A stretch of 64,000 bases of DNA from an uncultured Roseateles sp. (lineage in GTDB: Bacteria > Pseudomonadota > Gammaproteobacteria > Burkholderiales > Burkholderiaceae_C): NCBI RefSeq assembly GCF_963422335.1, contig NZ_OY729424.1:5890001-5954000 (forward strand), in the 5' to 3' direction. Below the pieces are notes generated by a model. It did no database searches. It saw nothing but the letters and a program-made list of their open reading frames with translations, and had not been told where the DNA came from. Shown here piece after piece: positions 27,196 through 35,236 of this stretch. Each line of letters starts with the position of its first letter. Position 1 is the stretch's first letter. A program made the translations under genes and the position numbers.

Positions 27196-28308
27196 CTACG
27201 AAAGCGTGCGGCGGGCCTGGTGGACCCGTGTGAGCAGCAGGGTCAGCAGCACCAGCAGGGCGGCAGCGCCACCGGTATGGGCCACGGCCGCGACCAGGGG
27301 CCAGCCGAGCACGACATTGGACAGGCCGGACACCAGCTGCCACAGCGCCACCAAGGCCAGGCGCAGGCCCCAGGGCTTGAGTTCGGCGCTGCGCGACAGC
27401 TGCAAGGCCCAGGCCAGGGCGATCAGCCCGGTCAGCACCACGGCCGCGCCGAGGCGATGCGTCAGGTGGATGGCCGTCAGCGCCGCAAAGGGCAGCCAGC
27501 CACCGTCCTTGCCGACGCCGAGCTCGCGCCACAGCGCGAAGCCATGCTCGAAATCGGTCTCGGGCCACCAGCGGCCCTGGCAGGTCGGGAAGTCGGTGCA
27601 GGCCAGCACCGCGTAATTGGTGCTGACCCAGGCGCCCAGCGCCACCTGGAGCAGGCTCAGGGCCAGCATGGCCCAGACGGCACGGCGCAGGCCGCGGGTC
27701 ATGCTCAGCGGCTTGGGCTCATAGGCCTGGGCCTGCACGGCCAGCAGCATCAGCAGCAGCATGCCGCCGAGCAGGTGCATCGTGACGATGGCCGGGAACA
27801 GCTTCATCGTCACCGTCAGCGCACCGAAGGCCCCCTGCACGCAGACCCAGACCAGGGTCGCCGTGGCCCACCAGGGCGAGAGCAGCGCACCGGAGCGGGC
27901 CCGCAGGCGCCAGGTCATCGCGCACAGGGCCAGCAGCAGCACGCCCACGGTCGTCGCCAGATAGCGGTGGATCATCTCCACCCAGGCCTTGCCGTGCGTG
28001 ACCGGGCCGGTGGGCATGGCGTTCTGCGCCGCATCGATGTGGACGGTGGCGCCCAGCGGGCTGGCACTGCCGTAGCAGCCGGGCCAGTCGGGGCAGCCCA
28101 GGCCCGAATCGGTCAGCCGGGTGAAGGCGCCGAACAGCACCAGGTCGAAGGTCAGGAACAGCGTCAGCACCGTCAGCGCGCGCAGGCGCCTGACTGGCGT
28201 GGCGCCGCGCTGGCGCAGCCGCAGCCACAGCAGCGGTCCGGCGGCCAGCAGCAGGCCCAGGGCGGCCATGCGCAGCAGCGGCGAGACAGCGGATCCTGCG
28301 TCGACCAT
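27196..28308 (-). CDS. ctaA: Heme A synthase (COX15/CtaA family)
   Basis: A 370-residue eight-helix membrane protein that oxidises heme o to heme a. Conserved segments include GAFTRLTDSGLGCPDWPGCYG, with the cysteine pair and glutamine/glutamate region of the family, MIHRYLATTVG, and a second half with VLACTDFPTCQGRWWP and HLTHRLGAAVV. The four heme-ligand histidine regions are present. It lies three bases after the Sco-like gene and 12 bases before ctaB. Confidence 0.95.
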   Translation of the reverse strand: MVDAGSAVSPLLRMAALGLLLAAGPLLWLRLRQRGATPVRRLRALTVLTLFLTFDLVLFGAFTRLTDSGLGCPDWPGCYGSASPLGATVHIDAAQNAMPTGPVTHGKAWVEMIHRYLATTVGVLLLALCAMTWRLRARSGALLSPWWATATLVWVCVQGAFGALTVTMKLFPAIVTMHLLGGMLLLMLLAVQAQAYEPKPLSMTRGLRRAVWAMLALSLLQVALGAWVSTNYAVLACTDFPTCQGRWWPETDFEHGFALWRELGVGKDGGWLPFAALTAIHLTHRLGAAVVLTGLIALAWALQLSRSAELKPWGLRLALVALWQLVSGLSNVVLGWPLVAAVAHTGGAAALLVLLTLLLTRVHQARRTLS

Positions 28309-28311
28309 CGC

Positions 28312-28989
28312 TCAGCGCCCTGCCCGGTCCCAGCTGGCGGCGGCGCGCAGCAGGCGATCCAGATCGCGCTTGACCTTGGCCGGATCGGCCGCCGCAGGCG
28401 TGCGCATCATCCAGTTGCCCATCGGGTCGACGACGAACAGATGCTCGTTCAGCGCGTGGCCGGCGGCCGGTTTCAGCCAGGCCTCCAGCGCGGCCCTGGG
28501 CACGCGCAGCACGGTGGCATCGGCGCCCTGGTTCAGGCCCTGCAAGGCAGCGGCGGACACGGGCTCGGTATCGGGGATCAACCAGACCTTGTCCAGCCTG
28601 TCGCGCTCCTTGCCCAGCATTTCGCGCAGCTGGCGCTGCATGAACAGCTGCTTGTCGCAAGCGGCATCGCAGGCGGCGCCCTGCACCGCAATCAGCAGCC
28701 ACTGGCCTTTCAGCGTGGAAGACTGGACCGGCCTGCCCTGCAGGTCTTGCAGCGGCAGATCCGGCGGCAGATCAATGCTGGGCGCGATCAGCTCGCTATA
28801 GGCCTGACCCTTGGGCTGGATGACGAAGAAGGTGAAGTAGGAGGCAATCACCGGCGCGGCGCAGGCGGCCATGATCAGCATCATGCGGATGCGGCCGGCG
28901 CGGGTGCGCTCGGGCGTGACCAAGGCGGCGGAGGCCGGCTGGCTGTGCACGGTCAGCGAAACGGCTTCAGGGTCCAGCGGCTTGCTCAT
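28312..28989 (-). CDS. Membrane-anchored Sco-like assembly protein
   Basis: A 225-residue protein with one N-terminal transmembrane helix (about 34-57, MMLIMAACAAPVIASYFTFF) and a thioredoxin-like C-terminal domain. It is usually annotated only as a hypothetical transmembrane protein. I note a Sco-type metal-binding set: Cys107 and Cys111 (AACDAACDK, a CxxxC) and His183 in NEHLFVVDPMGNW, matching the placement in the Sco1 at 25634-26257. Role as a copper chaperone or thiol reductase for the oxidase is inference. It overlaps the SURF1 gene by ATGA at its start and ends three bases before ctaA. Confidence 0.85.
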   Translation of the reverse strand: MSKPLDPEAVSLTVHSQPASAALVTPERTRAGRIRMMLIMAACAAPVIASYFTFFVIQPKGQAYSELIAPSIDLPPDLPLQDLQGRPVQSSTLKGQWLLIAVQGAACDAACDKQLFMQRQLREMLGKERDRLDKVWLIPDTEPVSAAALQGLNQGADATVLRVPRAALEAWLKPAAGHALNEHLFVVDPMGNWMMRTPAAADPAKVKRDLDRLLRAAASWDRAGR

Positions 28990-29723
28990 GACGGGATGCG
29001 GCCTTTGCGGCGGGGTTGGATGATCTGGAACCAGAGGTAGAGGCCGACCAGCAGCGCGCTCAGCGCGAACCACTGGAAGGCATAGCCATAGTGCTTGTGG
29101 ATGTCGACCGCCGGTGCGGGCCATTGGCGCAAGAGCCCGTCGGCGGTGTCGGCCGGTGTGGCCAGTTGCTGCAGCACCAGGGGCCTCAGGGCCAGCCCGG
29201 TTTCCCTGGCGTAGTCGCTCAGGTCCACATTTTGCCGGATGGTTCCGGACTCCGCCGCGCCGAACTGGTACAGCCTCGACGGCGTGGGGCCAAGCTTGCC
29301 CCAGACCTCGACCGGGCCGGCCGGCGTCTGCAGCACGGGCAGCTCGGCACGCCGCGCGGCATTGCGTGGTGCCCAGCCACGCTGCACCAGCAGCGGTGTG
29401 CCGTCGTCCAGCAACAGCGGGGTCAGCACGAAGAAACCCACCCGCCCAGCCATCGGCCGGTTGTCGAGAAAGACGGTCTTGTCGGCCAGCCAGCGGCCGC
29501 GAACGCGCACATGGCGTTCGTACTGGGCGGGCGCTGCCGTCCCGTCCAGTGCCAGTTCGGCGGCATTCAGCTCCGGCAGCTGCGCGCGTTCGTCCAGCCG
29601 TGTCTGCATCGCCTGCTTCTGGGCAGCGCGATCGAGCTGCCAGACGCCCAAGCGCGCCGTCAGGGCCGCTGCCAGCACGGCGGCCAGCAGAATCACCCAC
29701 CGACGGGAGGCCATCGCACTCAT
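28986..29723 (-). CDS. SURF1-family cytochrome oxidase assembly protein
   Basis: A protein of about 245 residues with two transmembrane helices at the ends (WVILLAAVLAAALTARLGVWQLDRA and FQWFALSALLVGLYLWFQI) and the SURF1 motifs LGVWQLDRAAQK and VQRGWAPRN. SURF1 helps insert heme a into subunit I. Three in-frame ATGs exist (29738, 29723, 29714); I chose 29723, preceded by a G-rich SD-like stretch. The end overlaps the Sco-like gene by four bases. Confidence 0.92.
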   Translation of the reverse strand: MSAMASRRWVILLAAVLAAALTARLGVWQLDRAAQKQAMQTRLDERAQLPELNAAELALDGTAAPAQYERHVRVRGRWLADKTVFLDNRPMAGRVGFFVLTPLLLDDGTPLLVQRGWAPRNAARRAELPVLQTPAGPVEVWGKLGPTPSRLYQFGAAESGTIRQNVDLSDYARETGLALRPLVLQQLATPADTADGLLRQWPAPAVDIHKHYGYAFQWFALSALLVGLYLWFQIIQPRRKGRIPS

Positions 29724-29762
29724 GCCGCCCCCATGCACCCGAGGGTGGAATAATCGACCCCC

Positions 29763-29978
29763 ATGAAAATCGTCATCGTGCTCATCCTGGTCGGCATCCT
29801 GGTGGCCCTGGCCGCGGCCGGCCTGTTCATGCTCAAGCGTGGCGGCAAGGGCCGGCCGGGCGGCATGGCGCGGGCGCTGGCCCTGCGCGTCGGGCTGTCG
29901 GTGGCACTGTTCCTGTTCATTTTGCTGAGCTACAAGCTGGGCTGGATACAGCCGACGGGCATACCCGCCGGACGCTGA
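29763..29978 (+). CDS. Twin transmembrane protein (DUF2909 type)
   Basis: A 71-residue protein with two hydrophobic helices, MKIVIVLILVGILVALAAAGLF and LRVGLSVALFLFILLSY, separated by a short basic glycine-rich loop. Small proteins of this kind occupy the same place in cytochrome oxidase clusters of many betaproteobacteria and are thought to support oxidase biogenesis, without direct proof. It is divergent from SURF1 and followed by a terminator at 30002-30031. Confidence 0.88.
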   Translation: MKIVIVLILVGILVALAAAGLFMLKRGGKGRPGGMARALALRVGLSVALFLFILLSYKLGWIQPTGIPAGR

Positions 29979-30001
29979 AAAAACAGACCCACACCCAAGC
30001 G

Positions 30002-30031
30002 AAAAAGCGCCGCTGACAGCGGCGCTTTTTT
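30002..30031. terminator. Bidirectional terminator
   Basis: Stem AGCGCCGC/GCGGCGCT (30006-30026, five-base loop) flanked by A and T runs. It ends the twin-transmembrane gene and the convergent coxC operon. Confidence 0.9.
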
Positions 30032-30070
30032 CATGGCGACGGGCCCACCAGGCCCGCGCACCTCACTCGC

Positions 30071-30955
30071 TTACATCCAATAGACAATGATGTACAGGCC
30101 GAGCCAGACCACGTCCACGAAGTGCCAGTACCAGGCCGCGCCCTCGAAGCCGAAGTGGCGCTCGGGGGTGAAGTGGCCCTTTTGCAGGCGCAGGGTGATG
30201 AACAGCAGCATCAGCATGCCGACGAACACGTGGAAGCCGTGGAAGCCGGTCAGCATGAAGAAGGTCGAGCCGTAGATGCCCGAGCTCAGCTTGAGGTTCA
30301 GCTCGCTGTAGGCATGGCTGTATTCATAGCCCTGCACGCACAGGAAGGTGACGCCCAGCAGCACGGTGATCCACATCCAGGCAATCGTCTTGCTGCGCTG
30401 GCCGGCGATCAGCGCGTGGTGCGCAATCGTCAGTGTCACGCCCGAGGTCAGCAGCAGCGCGGTGTTGATGGTCGGCAGCGGCCAGGGACCCATGGTGGCA
30501 AAGGGCTCGACCACACCGGCCGGCGAGGCCGTGAAGCCTGCGGCCACGCTGGGCCAGATGGCCTTGAAGTCGGGCCACAGCAGCAGGTTCTCGATATTGC
30601 CCAGGTTGGGCACCGAAGACAGGCGAGCCCAGCCCAGTGCGCCGAAGAAGGCAGCAAAGAACATCACTTCCGAGAAGATGAACCAGCTCATGCTCCAGCG
30701 GTAGGAGACATCGATGCGGTCGCTGTACTGGCCGCTCTCGCTCTCGTGAATCGCTTCGCCGAACCATTGCTTGAGCACAAAAGCCCACCAGATCAGGCCG
30801 GCGCCCAGCGAGTAGGCACCCCACTGATGGCCGTTGACCCATTGGCCTGCGCCAAGAATCACCAGCAACAGGCCGAAGGCGGCCATGACCGGATGCCGTG
30901 AAGGCGCGGGCACAAAGTAATACGGCGTTTGGCCAGGTGTTGTCGCTGCCGACAT
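30071..30955 (-). CDS. coxC: Cytochrome c oxidase subunit III
   Basis: A 294-residue polytopic subunit of the aa3-type oxidase with seven hydrophobic helices and the conserved segments VSYRWSMSWFIFSEVMFF, ALIAGQR and GFHGFHVFVGM. It stabilises the proton path and turnover of subunit I. It is the last gene of the coxB-ctaD-ctaG cluster on this strand and lies 35 bases after DUF2970. Confidence 0.96.
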   Translation of the reverse strand: MSAATTPGQTPYYFVPAPSRHPVMAAFGLLLVILGAGQWVNGHQWGAYSLGAGLIWWAFVLKQWFGEAIHESESGQYSDRIDVSYRWSMSWFIFSEVMFFAAFFGALGWARLSSVPNLGNIENLLLWPDFKAIWPSVAAGFTASPAGVVEPFATMGPWPLPTINTALLLTSGVTLTIAHHALIAGQRSKTIAWMWITVLLGVTFLCVQGYEYSHAYSELNLKLSSGIYGSTFFMLTGFHGFHVFVGMLMLLFITLRLQKGHFTPERHFGFEGAAWYWHFVDVVWLGLYIIVYWM

Positions 30956-30990
30956 GATTTCTCCTCGAACCTAAGACTTCAAACTGATTA

Positions 30991-31233
30991 TTAGCTGCCG
31001 GCGACGCCGCTGCCGATGACCCACTGGACCACCAGCACCAGCACCAGCACAAACAGCGCCGCCCCGATCACCCCGGCAATCACCACATGCACCGGGTTGA
31101 GCTTGGCAACATCCTCTTCATATCCGGCGCCACGTCGCACGCCGAAGAACGACCATGCCACCGCGCGCAGGGTCTGCAAAAACGAGCCGCGGCGCGCCGT
31201 GGCTTCCTTCAAATCCTGACCGGCCCGGCTCAT
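30991..31233 (-). CDS. DUF2970 small membrane protein
   Basis: An 80-residue protein with a hydrophilic N-terminus (TLRAVAWSFFGVRRG is the family signature) and one C-terminal transmembrane helix (VHVVIAGVIGAALFVLVLVLVVQW). DUF2970 is found almost only beside ctaG and coxC in betaproteobacteria, which suggests a role in oxidase assembly. The ATG overlaps the ctaG stop by ATGA; the longer frame to 31374 is antisense-like and rejected. Confidence 0.9.
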   Translation of the reverse strand: MSRAGQDLKEATARRGSFLQTLRAVAWSFFGVRRGAGYEEDVAKLNPVHVVIAGVIGAALFVLVLVLVVQWVIGSGVAGS

Positions 31234-31841
31234 GTGCGGGGCTCCCCATTGTTGAGCTTGGGCGCCTGGCCCTGCTTCACCGCCTTGCCGGGCACCTCGA
31301 AGAAGGTGTACGACAAGGTGATGGTCTTCACATCCTTGGGCAGCTTGGGGTCGACCACGAACACCACCGGCCACTGCTTGGACTCACCTGGCTGCAAGGT
31401 GTACTCGTTGAAGCAGAAGCACTCCAGCTTGTTGAAGTGGGCCGTGGCCTGCTTCGGGGCATAGCTGGGGATGGCCTGCGCCGACATGACACGGTCCTGC
31501 GTGTTGCGGAACTCGTACATGACGGTGGTCAACTCGCCCGGATGGACGGTCAGCGTGTTCACCGCCGGCTTGAACGACCAGGGGCCGCGCGCATTGGCAT
31601 CGAACTCGATGGCAATGCTGCGGCTGTAGTCGATCTGGCTGCTCTGGCCGCTGGCCGTGGACGTGCCCGGCTGACGCTCGCTGAGCGACAGCACATTGAT
31701 GCCCAGGGCCGCACAGATCGACTTGTACATCGGCACCAGCGCGTAGCCGAAGCCGAACATCAGCGCCGCCACGACGGTGAGCTTGCCCACCATGCGCAGG
31801 TTGTCGCCACGCAGGCCGGAACTGATGCTGAAGGCGCTCAT
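31230..31841 (-). CDS. ctaG: Cytochrome c oxidase assembly protein CtaG/Cox11
   Basis: A 203-residue copper chaperone for the CuB site of subunit I. It has one N-terminal membrane helix (VVAALMFGFGYALVPMY) and a periplasmic immunoglobulin-like domain with the copper motif ECFCFNEY. The ATG at 31841 gives the usual MSAFSISS start; the frame to 31865 overlaps the 37-residue gene upstream. It is translationally coupled to DUF2970. Confidence 0.96.
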   Translation of the reverse strand: MSAFSISSGLRGDNLRMVGKLTVVAALMFGFGYALVPMYKSICAALGINVLSLSERQPGTSTASGQSSQIDYSRSIAIEFDANARGPWSFKPAVNTLTVHPGELTTVMYEFRNTQDRVMSAQAIPSYAPKQATAHFNKLECFCFNEYTLQPGESKQWPVVFVVDPKLPKDVKTITLSYTFFEVPGKAVKQGQAPKLNNGEPRT

Positions 31842-31845
31842 GCTG

Positions 31846-31959
31846 TCAGAACCCGAACAGGGCAATCTTGGTCACGAAACCGATGGCGAAGATCGCGGCA
31901 ATCGACGCCAGGATCAAGGCGAGGCGCAGGTTGTTCTTGCGTTGCTGTTCGGTGCTCAT
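31846..31959 (-). CDS. Cytochrome oxidase small assembly protein (37 aa)
   Basis: A 37-residue reading frame reading MSTEQQRKNNLRLALIL and then a single hydrophobic helix ending KIALFGF. It fills the gap between ctaD and ctaG exactly, ending four bases before the ctaG start, and is preceded by a suitable purine stretch. Small proteins of this pattern, a basic N-terminus plus one helix at this position, are conserved in Burkholderiales and named small assembly proteins by position. It is easily missed because of its length. Confidence 0.85.
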   Translation of the reverse strand: MSTEQQRKNNLRLALILASIAAIFAIGFVTKIALFGF

Positions 31960-31979
31960 GAGAGATACCTTGCTGCTCA

Positions 31980-33620
31980 TCAACCGATGATCTTGGTCGC
32001 CGCAGCGTTCAGCTTGGGCGGAGTTTCAAAGGTGTGGAAGGGCGCCGGCGAGGGCACTTCCCACTCCAGGCCTTCGGCACCCTTGCCGTCAGGGTCGGTC
32101 CAGGGGCGTTGCGGTGCCTTCGGACCCTTGCCGCGCATCATGGGCACGACCACGAACAGGAAGAAGTAGACCTGCATCAGACCGAAACCGAAGGCACCGA
32201 CCGAGGCAATCGCGTTGAAGTCGGCGAACTGCATCGGGTAGTCGGCATAGCGGCGCGGCATGCCGGCCAGACCCAGGAAGTGCATCGGGAAGAAGGTGAC
32301 GTTGAAGAAGATCAACGAGCCCCAGAAGTGGATGCGACCGCGGGTCTCGGAGTACATCACGCCGGTCCACTTCGGACCCCAGTAGTAGACGCCGGCGAAC
32401 AGCGCGTACAGCGAGCCGGCCACCAGCACATAGTGGAAGTGGGCAACGACGTAGTAAGTGTCCTGCAGCTGGATATCCACCGGCGCCATGGCCAGTATCA
32501 GGCCGGTGAAGCCGCCCATCGTGAACACGAAGATGAAGCCCACCGCGAACAGCATCGGCGTCTCGAAGGTCATCGAGCCGCGCCACATCGTGGCGATCCA
32601 GTTGAAGATCTTCACCGCCGTGGGCACGGCGATCAGCATCGTCGCGTACATGAAGAACAGCTGCCCCGTCACCGGCATGCCGGTGGAGAACATATGGTGG
32701 GCCCAGACGATGAAGGACAGGATGGCGATCGAGGCCGTTGCGTAGACCATCGAGGCGTAGCCGAACAGCTTCTTGCGCGAGAAGGCCGGCACGATCTGGC
32801 TGACGATGCCGAAGGCCGGCAAGATCATGATGTAGACCTCGGGGTGGCCGAAGAACCAGAAGATGTGCTGGTACATCACCGGGTCACCGCCGCCAGCCGG
32901 GCTGAAGAAGGAGGTGCCGAAGTGACGGTCGGTCAAGGTCATCGTGATCGCGCCAGCCAGCACGGGCATCACGGCGATCAGCAGATAGGCGGTGATCAGC
33001 CAGGTCCAGCAGAACATTGGCATCTTCATCAGGGTCATGCCGGGGGCGCGCATGTTCAGGATGGTGACGATGATGTTGATCGAACCCATGATGGACGAGG
33101 CGCCCATGATGTGCATCGCGAAGATGCCGGCGTCCATCGAGGGACCCATCTGCAAGGTCAGCGGGGCGTACAGCGTCCAGCCGGCGGCGGGAGCGCCACC
33201 GGGCATGAAGAACGACGACACCAGCATGATGGCCGCAGGAATCAGCAGCCAGAAGCTGAAGTTGTTCATGCGCGCGAAGGCCATGTCGGCCGCGCCCACC
33301 TGCAGCGGGATCATCCAGTTCGCAAAGCCCACGAAGGCCGGCATGATGGCGCCGAACACCATGATCAGGCCGTGCATGGTGGTGAACTGGTTGAACAGTT
33401 CCGGGTTGAAGAACTGCAGACCCGGCTGAAACAGCTCGGCGCGTATGCACAGCGCCAGGATGCCGCCAATCATCAGCATCGTGAACGAGAACAGCAGGTA
33501 CAGCGTACCGATGTCCTTGTGGTTGGTCGCGAACACCCAACGGCGCCAGCCGCTCGGGGCGTGGTGGTCATGATCGTGGTCATGAACGTCGTGACCATGG
33601 TGGTCAAGCACTGCACTCAT
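31980..33620 (-). CDS. ctaD: Cytochrome c oxidase subunit I
   Basis: A 546-residue catalytic subunit binding heme a, heme a3 and CuB. Recognisable segments are FWFFGHPEVYIMILPAFG and WAHHMFSTGM with CuB histidines, and VVAHFHYVLVAGS for heme ligands. The N-terminus is unusually histidine/aspartate-rich (HHGHDVHDHDHDHH), a possible metal-binding tail. It lies 29 bases after coxB and is followed by the assembly genes. Confidence 0.97.
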   Translation of the reverse strand: MSAVLDHHGHDVHDHDHDHHAPSGWRRWVFATNHKDIGTLYLLFSFTMLMIGGILALCIRAELFQPGLQFFNPELFNQFTTMHGLIMVFGAIMPAFVGFANWMIPLQVGAADMAFARMNNFSFWLLIPAAIMLVSSFFMPGGAPAAGWTLYAPLTLQMGPSMDAGIFAMHIMGASSIMGSINIIVTILNMRAPGMTLMKMPMFCWTWLITAYLLIAVMPVLAGAITMTLTDRHFGTSFFSPAGGGDPVMYQHIFWFFGHPEVYIMILPAFGIVSQIVPAFSRKKLFGYASMVYATASIAILSFIVWAHHMFSTGMPVTGQLFFMYATMLIAVPTAVKIFNWIATMWRGSMTFETPMLFAVGFIFVFTMGGFTGLILAMAPVDIQLQDTYYVVAHFHYVLVAGSLYALFAGVYYWGPKWTGVMYSETRGRIHFWGSLIFFNVTFFPMHFLGLAGMPRRYADYPMQFADFNAIASVGAFGFGLMQVYFFLFVVVPMMRGKGPKAPQRPWTDPDGKGAEGLEWEVPSPAPFHTFETPPKLNAAATKIIG

Positions 33621-33649
33621 GTTGTTTCCTTTGCTAGACGTTCAGAACA

Positions 33650-34828
33650 TCACTTGCGCTGGGCCAGCACTTCGGCCGGCTGCACCGCTTGACCCGTTTT
33701 ATTGGACCAGTTGTTCTTGGTGTACGTGATGACGGCAGCGATCTCGGTGTCGCTCAGCTGCTTCCAGGACGGCATCGCGCCGTTGTTCTGGCCATTCAGC
33801 AGCACGGCCACCTGCTTGAGCTTGTCTTCGTTGAGCACCACCGGCGAGCCGTCCAGCGGCTTGATCGGGCCGGCGCCCTTGCCGTCGGCCTTGTGGCAGG
33901 CCGCGCAGTTGGCGGCATAGATCTTCTCACCGCGGGCGATCAGGTCTTCCTGCTTCCAGACCTTGGTCGGGTCATCGGCCTTGGCCGCCAGTTCCTTCTT
34001 CTTGCCATTCACCCAGGCGGTGTAGTCGACAGCCGACAGCACCTTCACATGGATGGGCATATAGGCATGCTCCTTGCCGCACAGCTCGGCGCACTGGCCA
34101 TAGAAATCGCCGGTTTTCTCGGCACGGAACCAGGTGTCGCGCACGAAGCCGGGGATGGCGTCCTGCTTGACGCCGAAGGCCGGCACCATCCAGGCGTGGA
34201 TCACGTCATTGGCGGTGGTGATGATGCGCACCTTCTTGCCCACGGGCACCACCAGCGGGTTGTCCACCTTCAGCAGGTAGTTGTCGCCCTGGGGCTTGCC
34301 GGCGTCGGACATTTCGCGCTGGGCGGTGTCCAGGGTGGACAGAAAGCCCACGCCTTCGCCCTCGCCCTTGAGGTAGTCATAGCCCCATTTCCACTGGTAG
34401 CCGGTGGCCTTGATGGTCAGGTCGGCATTGGTGGTGTCCTTCATCGCCACCACCACCTTGGTGGCCGGCAGGGCCATGAAGATGACGATGATGAAGGGGG
34501 TCAGGGTCCAGGCAATTTCAACCTTCACGCTCTCGTGGAAGTTCGCCGGCACCGCGCCCTTGGACTTGCGGTGCTTGAAGATCGAATAGAACATCACGCC
34601 GAACACGGCCACGAAGATCACCAGGCAGATGATCATCATGAAGTTGTGCAGCCACATCTGCTCGGTCGCGATCTTGGTGACCGGCGGGTGCAGATCGATC
34701 TGATTGACCGCGGGCCCCCCGGGCAAGTCATTCACCGCCAGGGCCGCTTGCGTCGCCAGCGTCGCGCCCAGGGTCACCCCAAGCTGCCCCAGCCTGCGCC
34801 CGACTTCAAGTACGTTCATCGTCTTCAT
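33650..34828 (-). CDS. coxB: Cytochrome c oxidase subunit II fused to cytochrome c
   Basis: A 392-residue subunit II. It has a signal/anchor and two membrane helices (about 60-82 and 108-125). The CuA domain has ligands His211, Cys246, Cys250, His254 and Met257 (GQCAELCGKEHAYM). A C-terminal class I cytochrome c carries the heme motif CAACH (308-312) and a probable methionine ligand at Met352. The fused cytochrome receives electrons and hands them to CuA. The start is ATG 34828 or ATG 34819; the frame runs to 35221, but that part is not protein-like. Confidence 0.95.
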   Translation of the reverse strand: MKTMNVLEVGRRLGQLGVTLGATLATQAALAVNDLPGGPAVNQIDLHPPVTKIATEQMWLHNFMMIICLVIFVAVFGVMFYSIFKHRKSKGAVPANFHESVKVEIAWTLTPFIIVIFMALPATKVVVAMKDTTNADLTIKATGYQWKWGYDYLKGEGEGVGFLSTLDTAQREMSDAGKPQGDNYLLKVDNPLVVPVGKKVRIITTANDVIHAWMVPAFGVKQDAIPGFVRDTWFRAEKTGDFYGQCAELCGKEHAYMPIHVKVLSAVDYTAWVNGKKKELAAKADDPTKVWKQEDLIARGEKIYAANCAACHKADGKGAGPIKPLDGSPVVLNEDKLKQVAVLLNGQNNGAMPSWKQLSDTEIAAVITYTKNNWSNKTGQAVQPAEVLAQRK

Positions 34829-35236
34829 GGTCGTCACTTCTGTTTCAATTCCAACCCACAGCCCGGGCGGGTTCGAGCCGGACTGCTCGTCCGCCTCGCG
34901 CCACACCGGTCTCCGTATTCCTGCTTCCAAGTCCCACCGAAACTCGGGGCGCCGATGGCGCCCCGCTCTCGTGTGGGCGCCTGGCCCATCAGCAACGGCA
35001 GTATCCGCACACAGTTTCCTGCGGACCCACACCTTGTAATTCCGTCGTTCCGGCCCCAGCTGCCTGATACCGCAGATGAAAAAGAGCTGATCCAGCTCAA
35101 GACCCGAAGGCCCCGGCACCGGTACAGTCTCGTCAACACGGCCCGGGCAATTTCGGGCAATTCGTGATTTTAGCGTACCCCGGGACACTGGCCGCATGCC
35201 AATGCAGCGAATTCGCTGCACGCACCGTGTTTGTGC
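34829..35236. other. Intergenic region upstream of coxB
   Basis: About 400 bases between the divergently oriented ends of coxB (its start) and the bioC-like gene (its stop). It must hold the promoter of the oxidase operon. I found no convincing -35/-10 pair, operator, terminator or small gene; one -10-like TAAAAT in the minus-strand reading lies near 35168-35173 without a -35. Confidence 0.6.

Noticed and set aside
26258..27568. Extension of the Sco1 frame across ctaB
   Set aside because: The translation is alanine/arginine-rich antisense-type sequence; the lipoprotein signal starts at 26257.
26212..29040. 942-residue open frame opposite ctaB and ctaA
   Set aside because: Low-complexity glutamine/arginine-rich translation; the minus strand has recognisable heme-synthesis genes throughout.
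34829..35221. N-terminal extension of coxB to 35221
   Set aside because: The extra 131 residues are arginine/proline rich with no similarity to subunit II, while the ATG at 34828 begins a normal signal and anchor.
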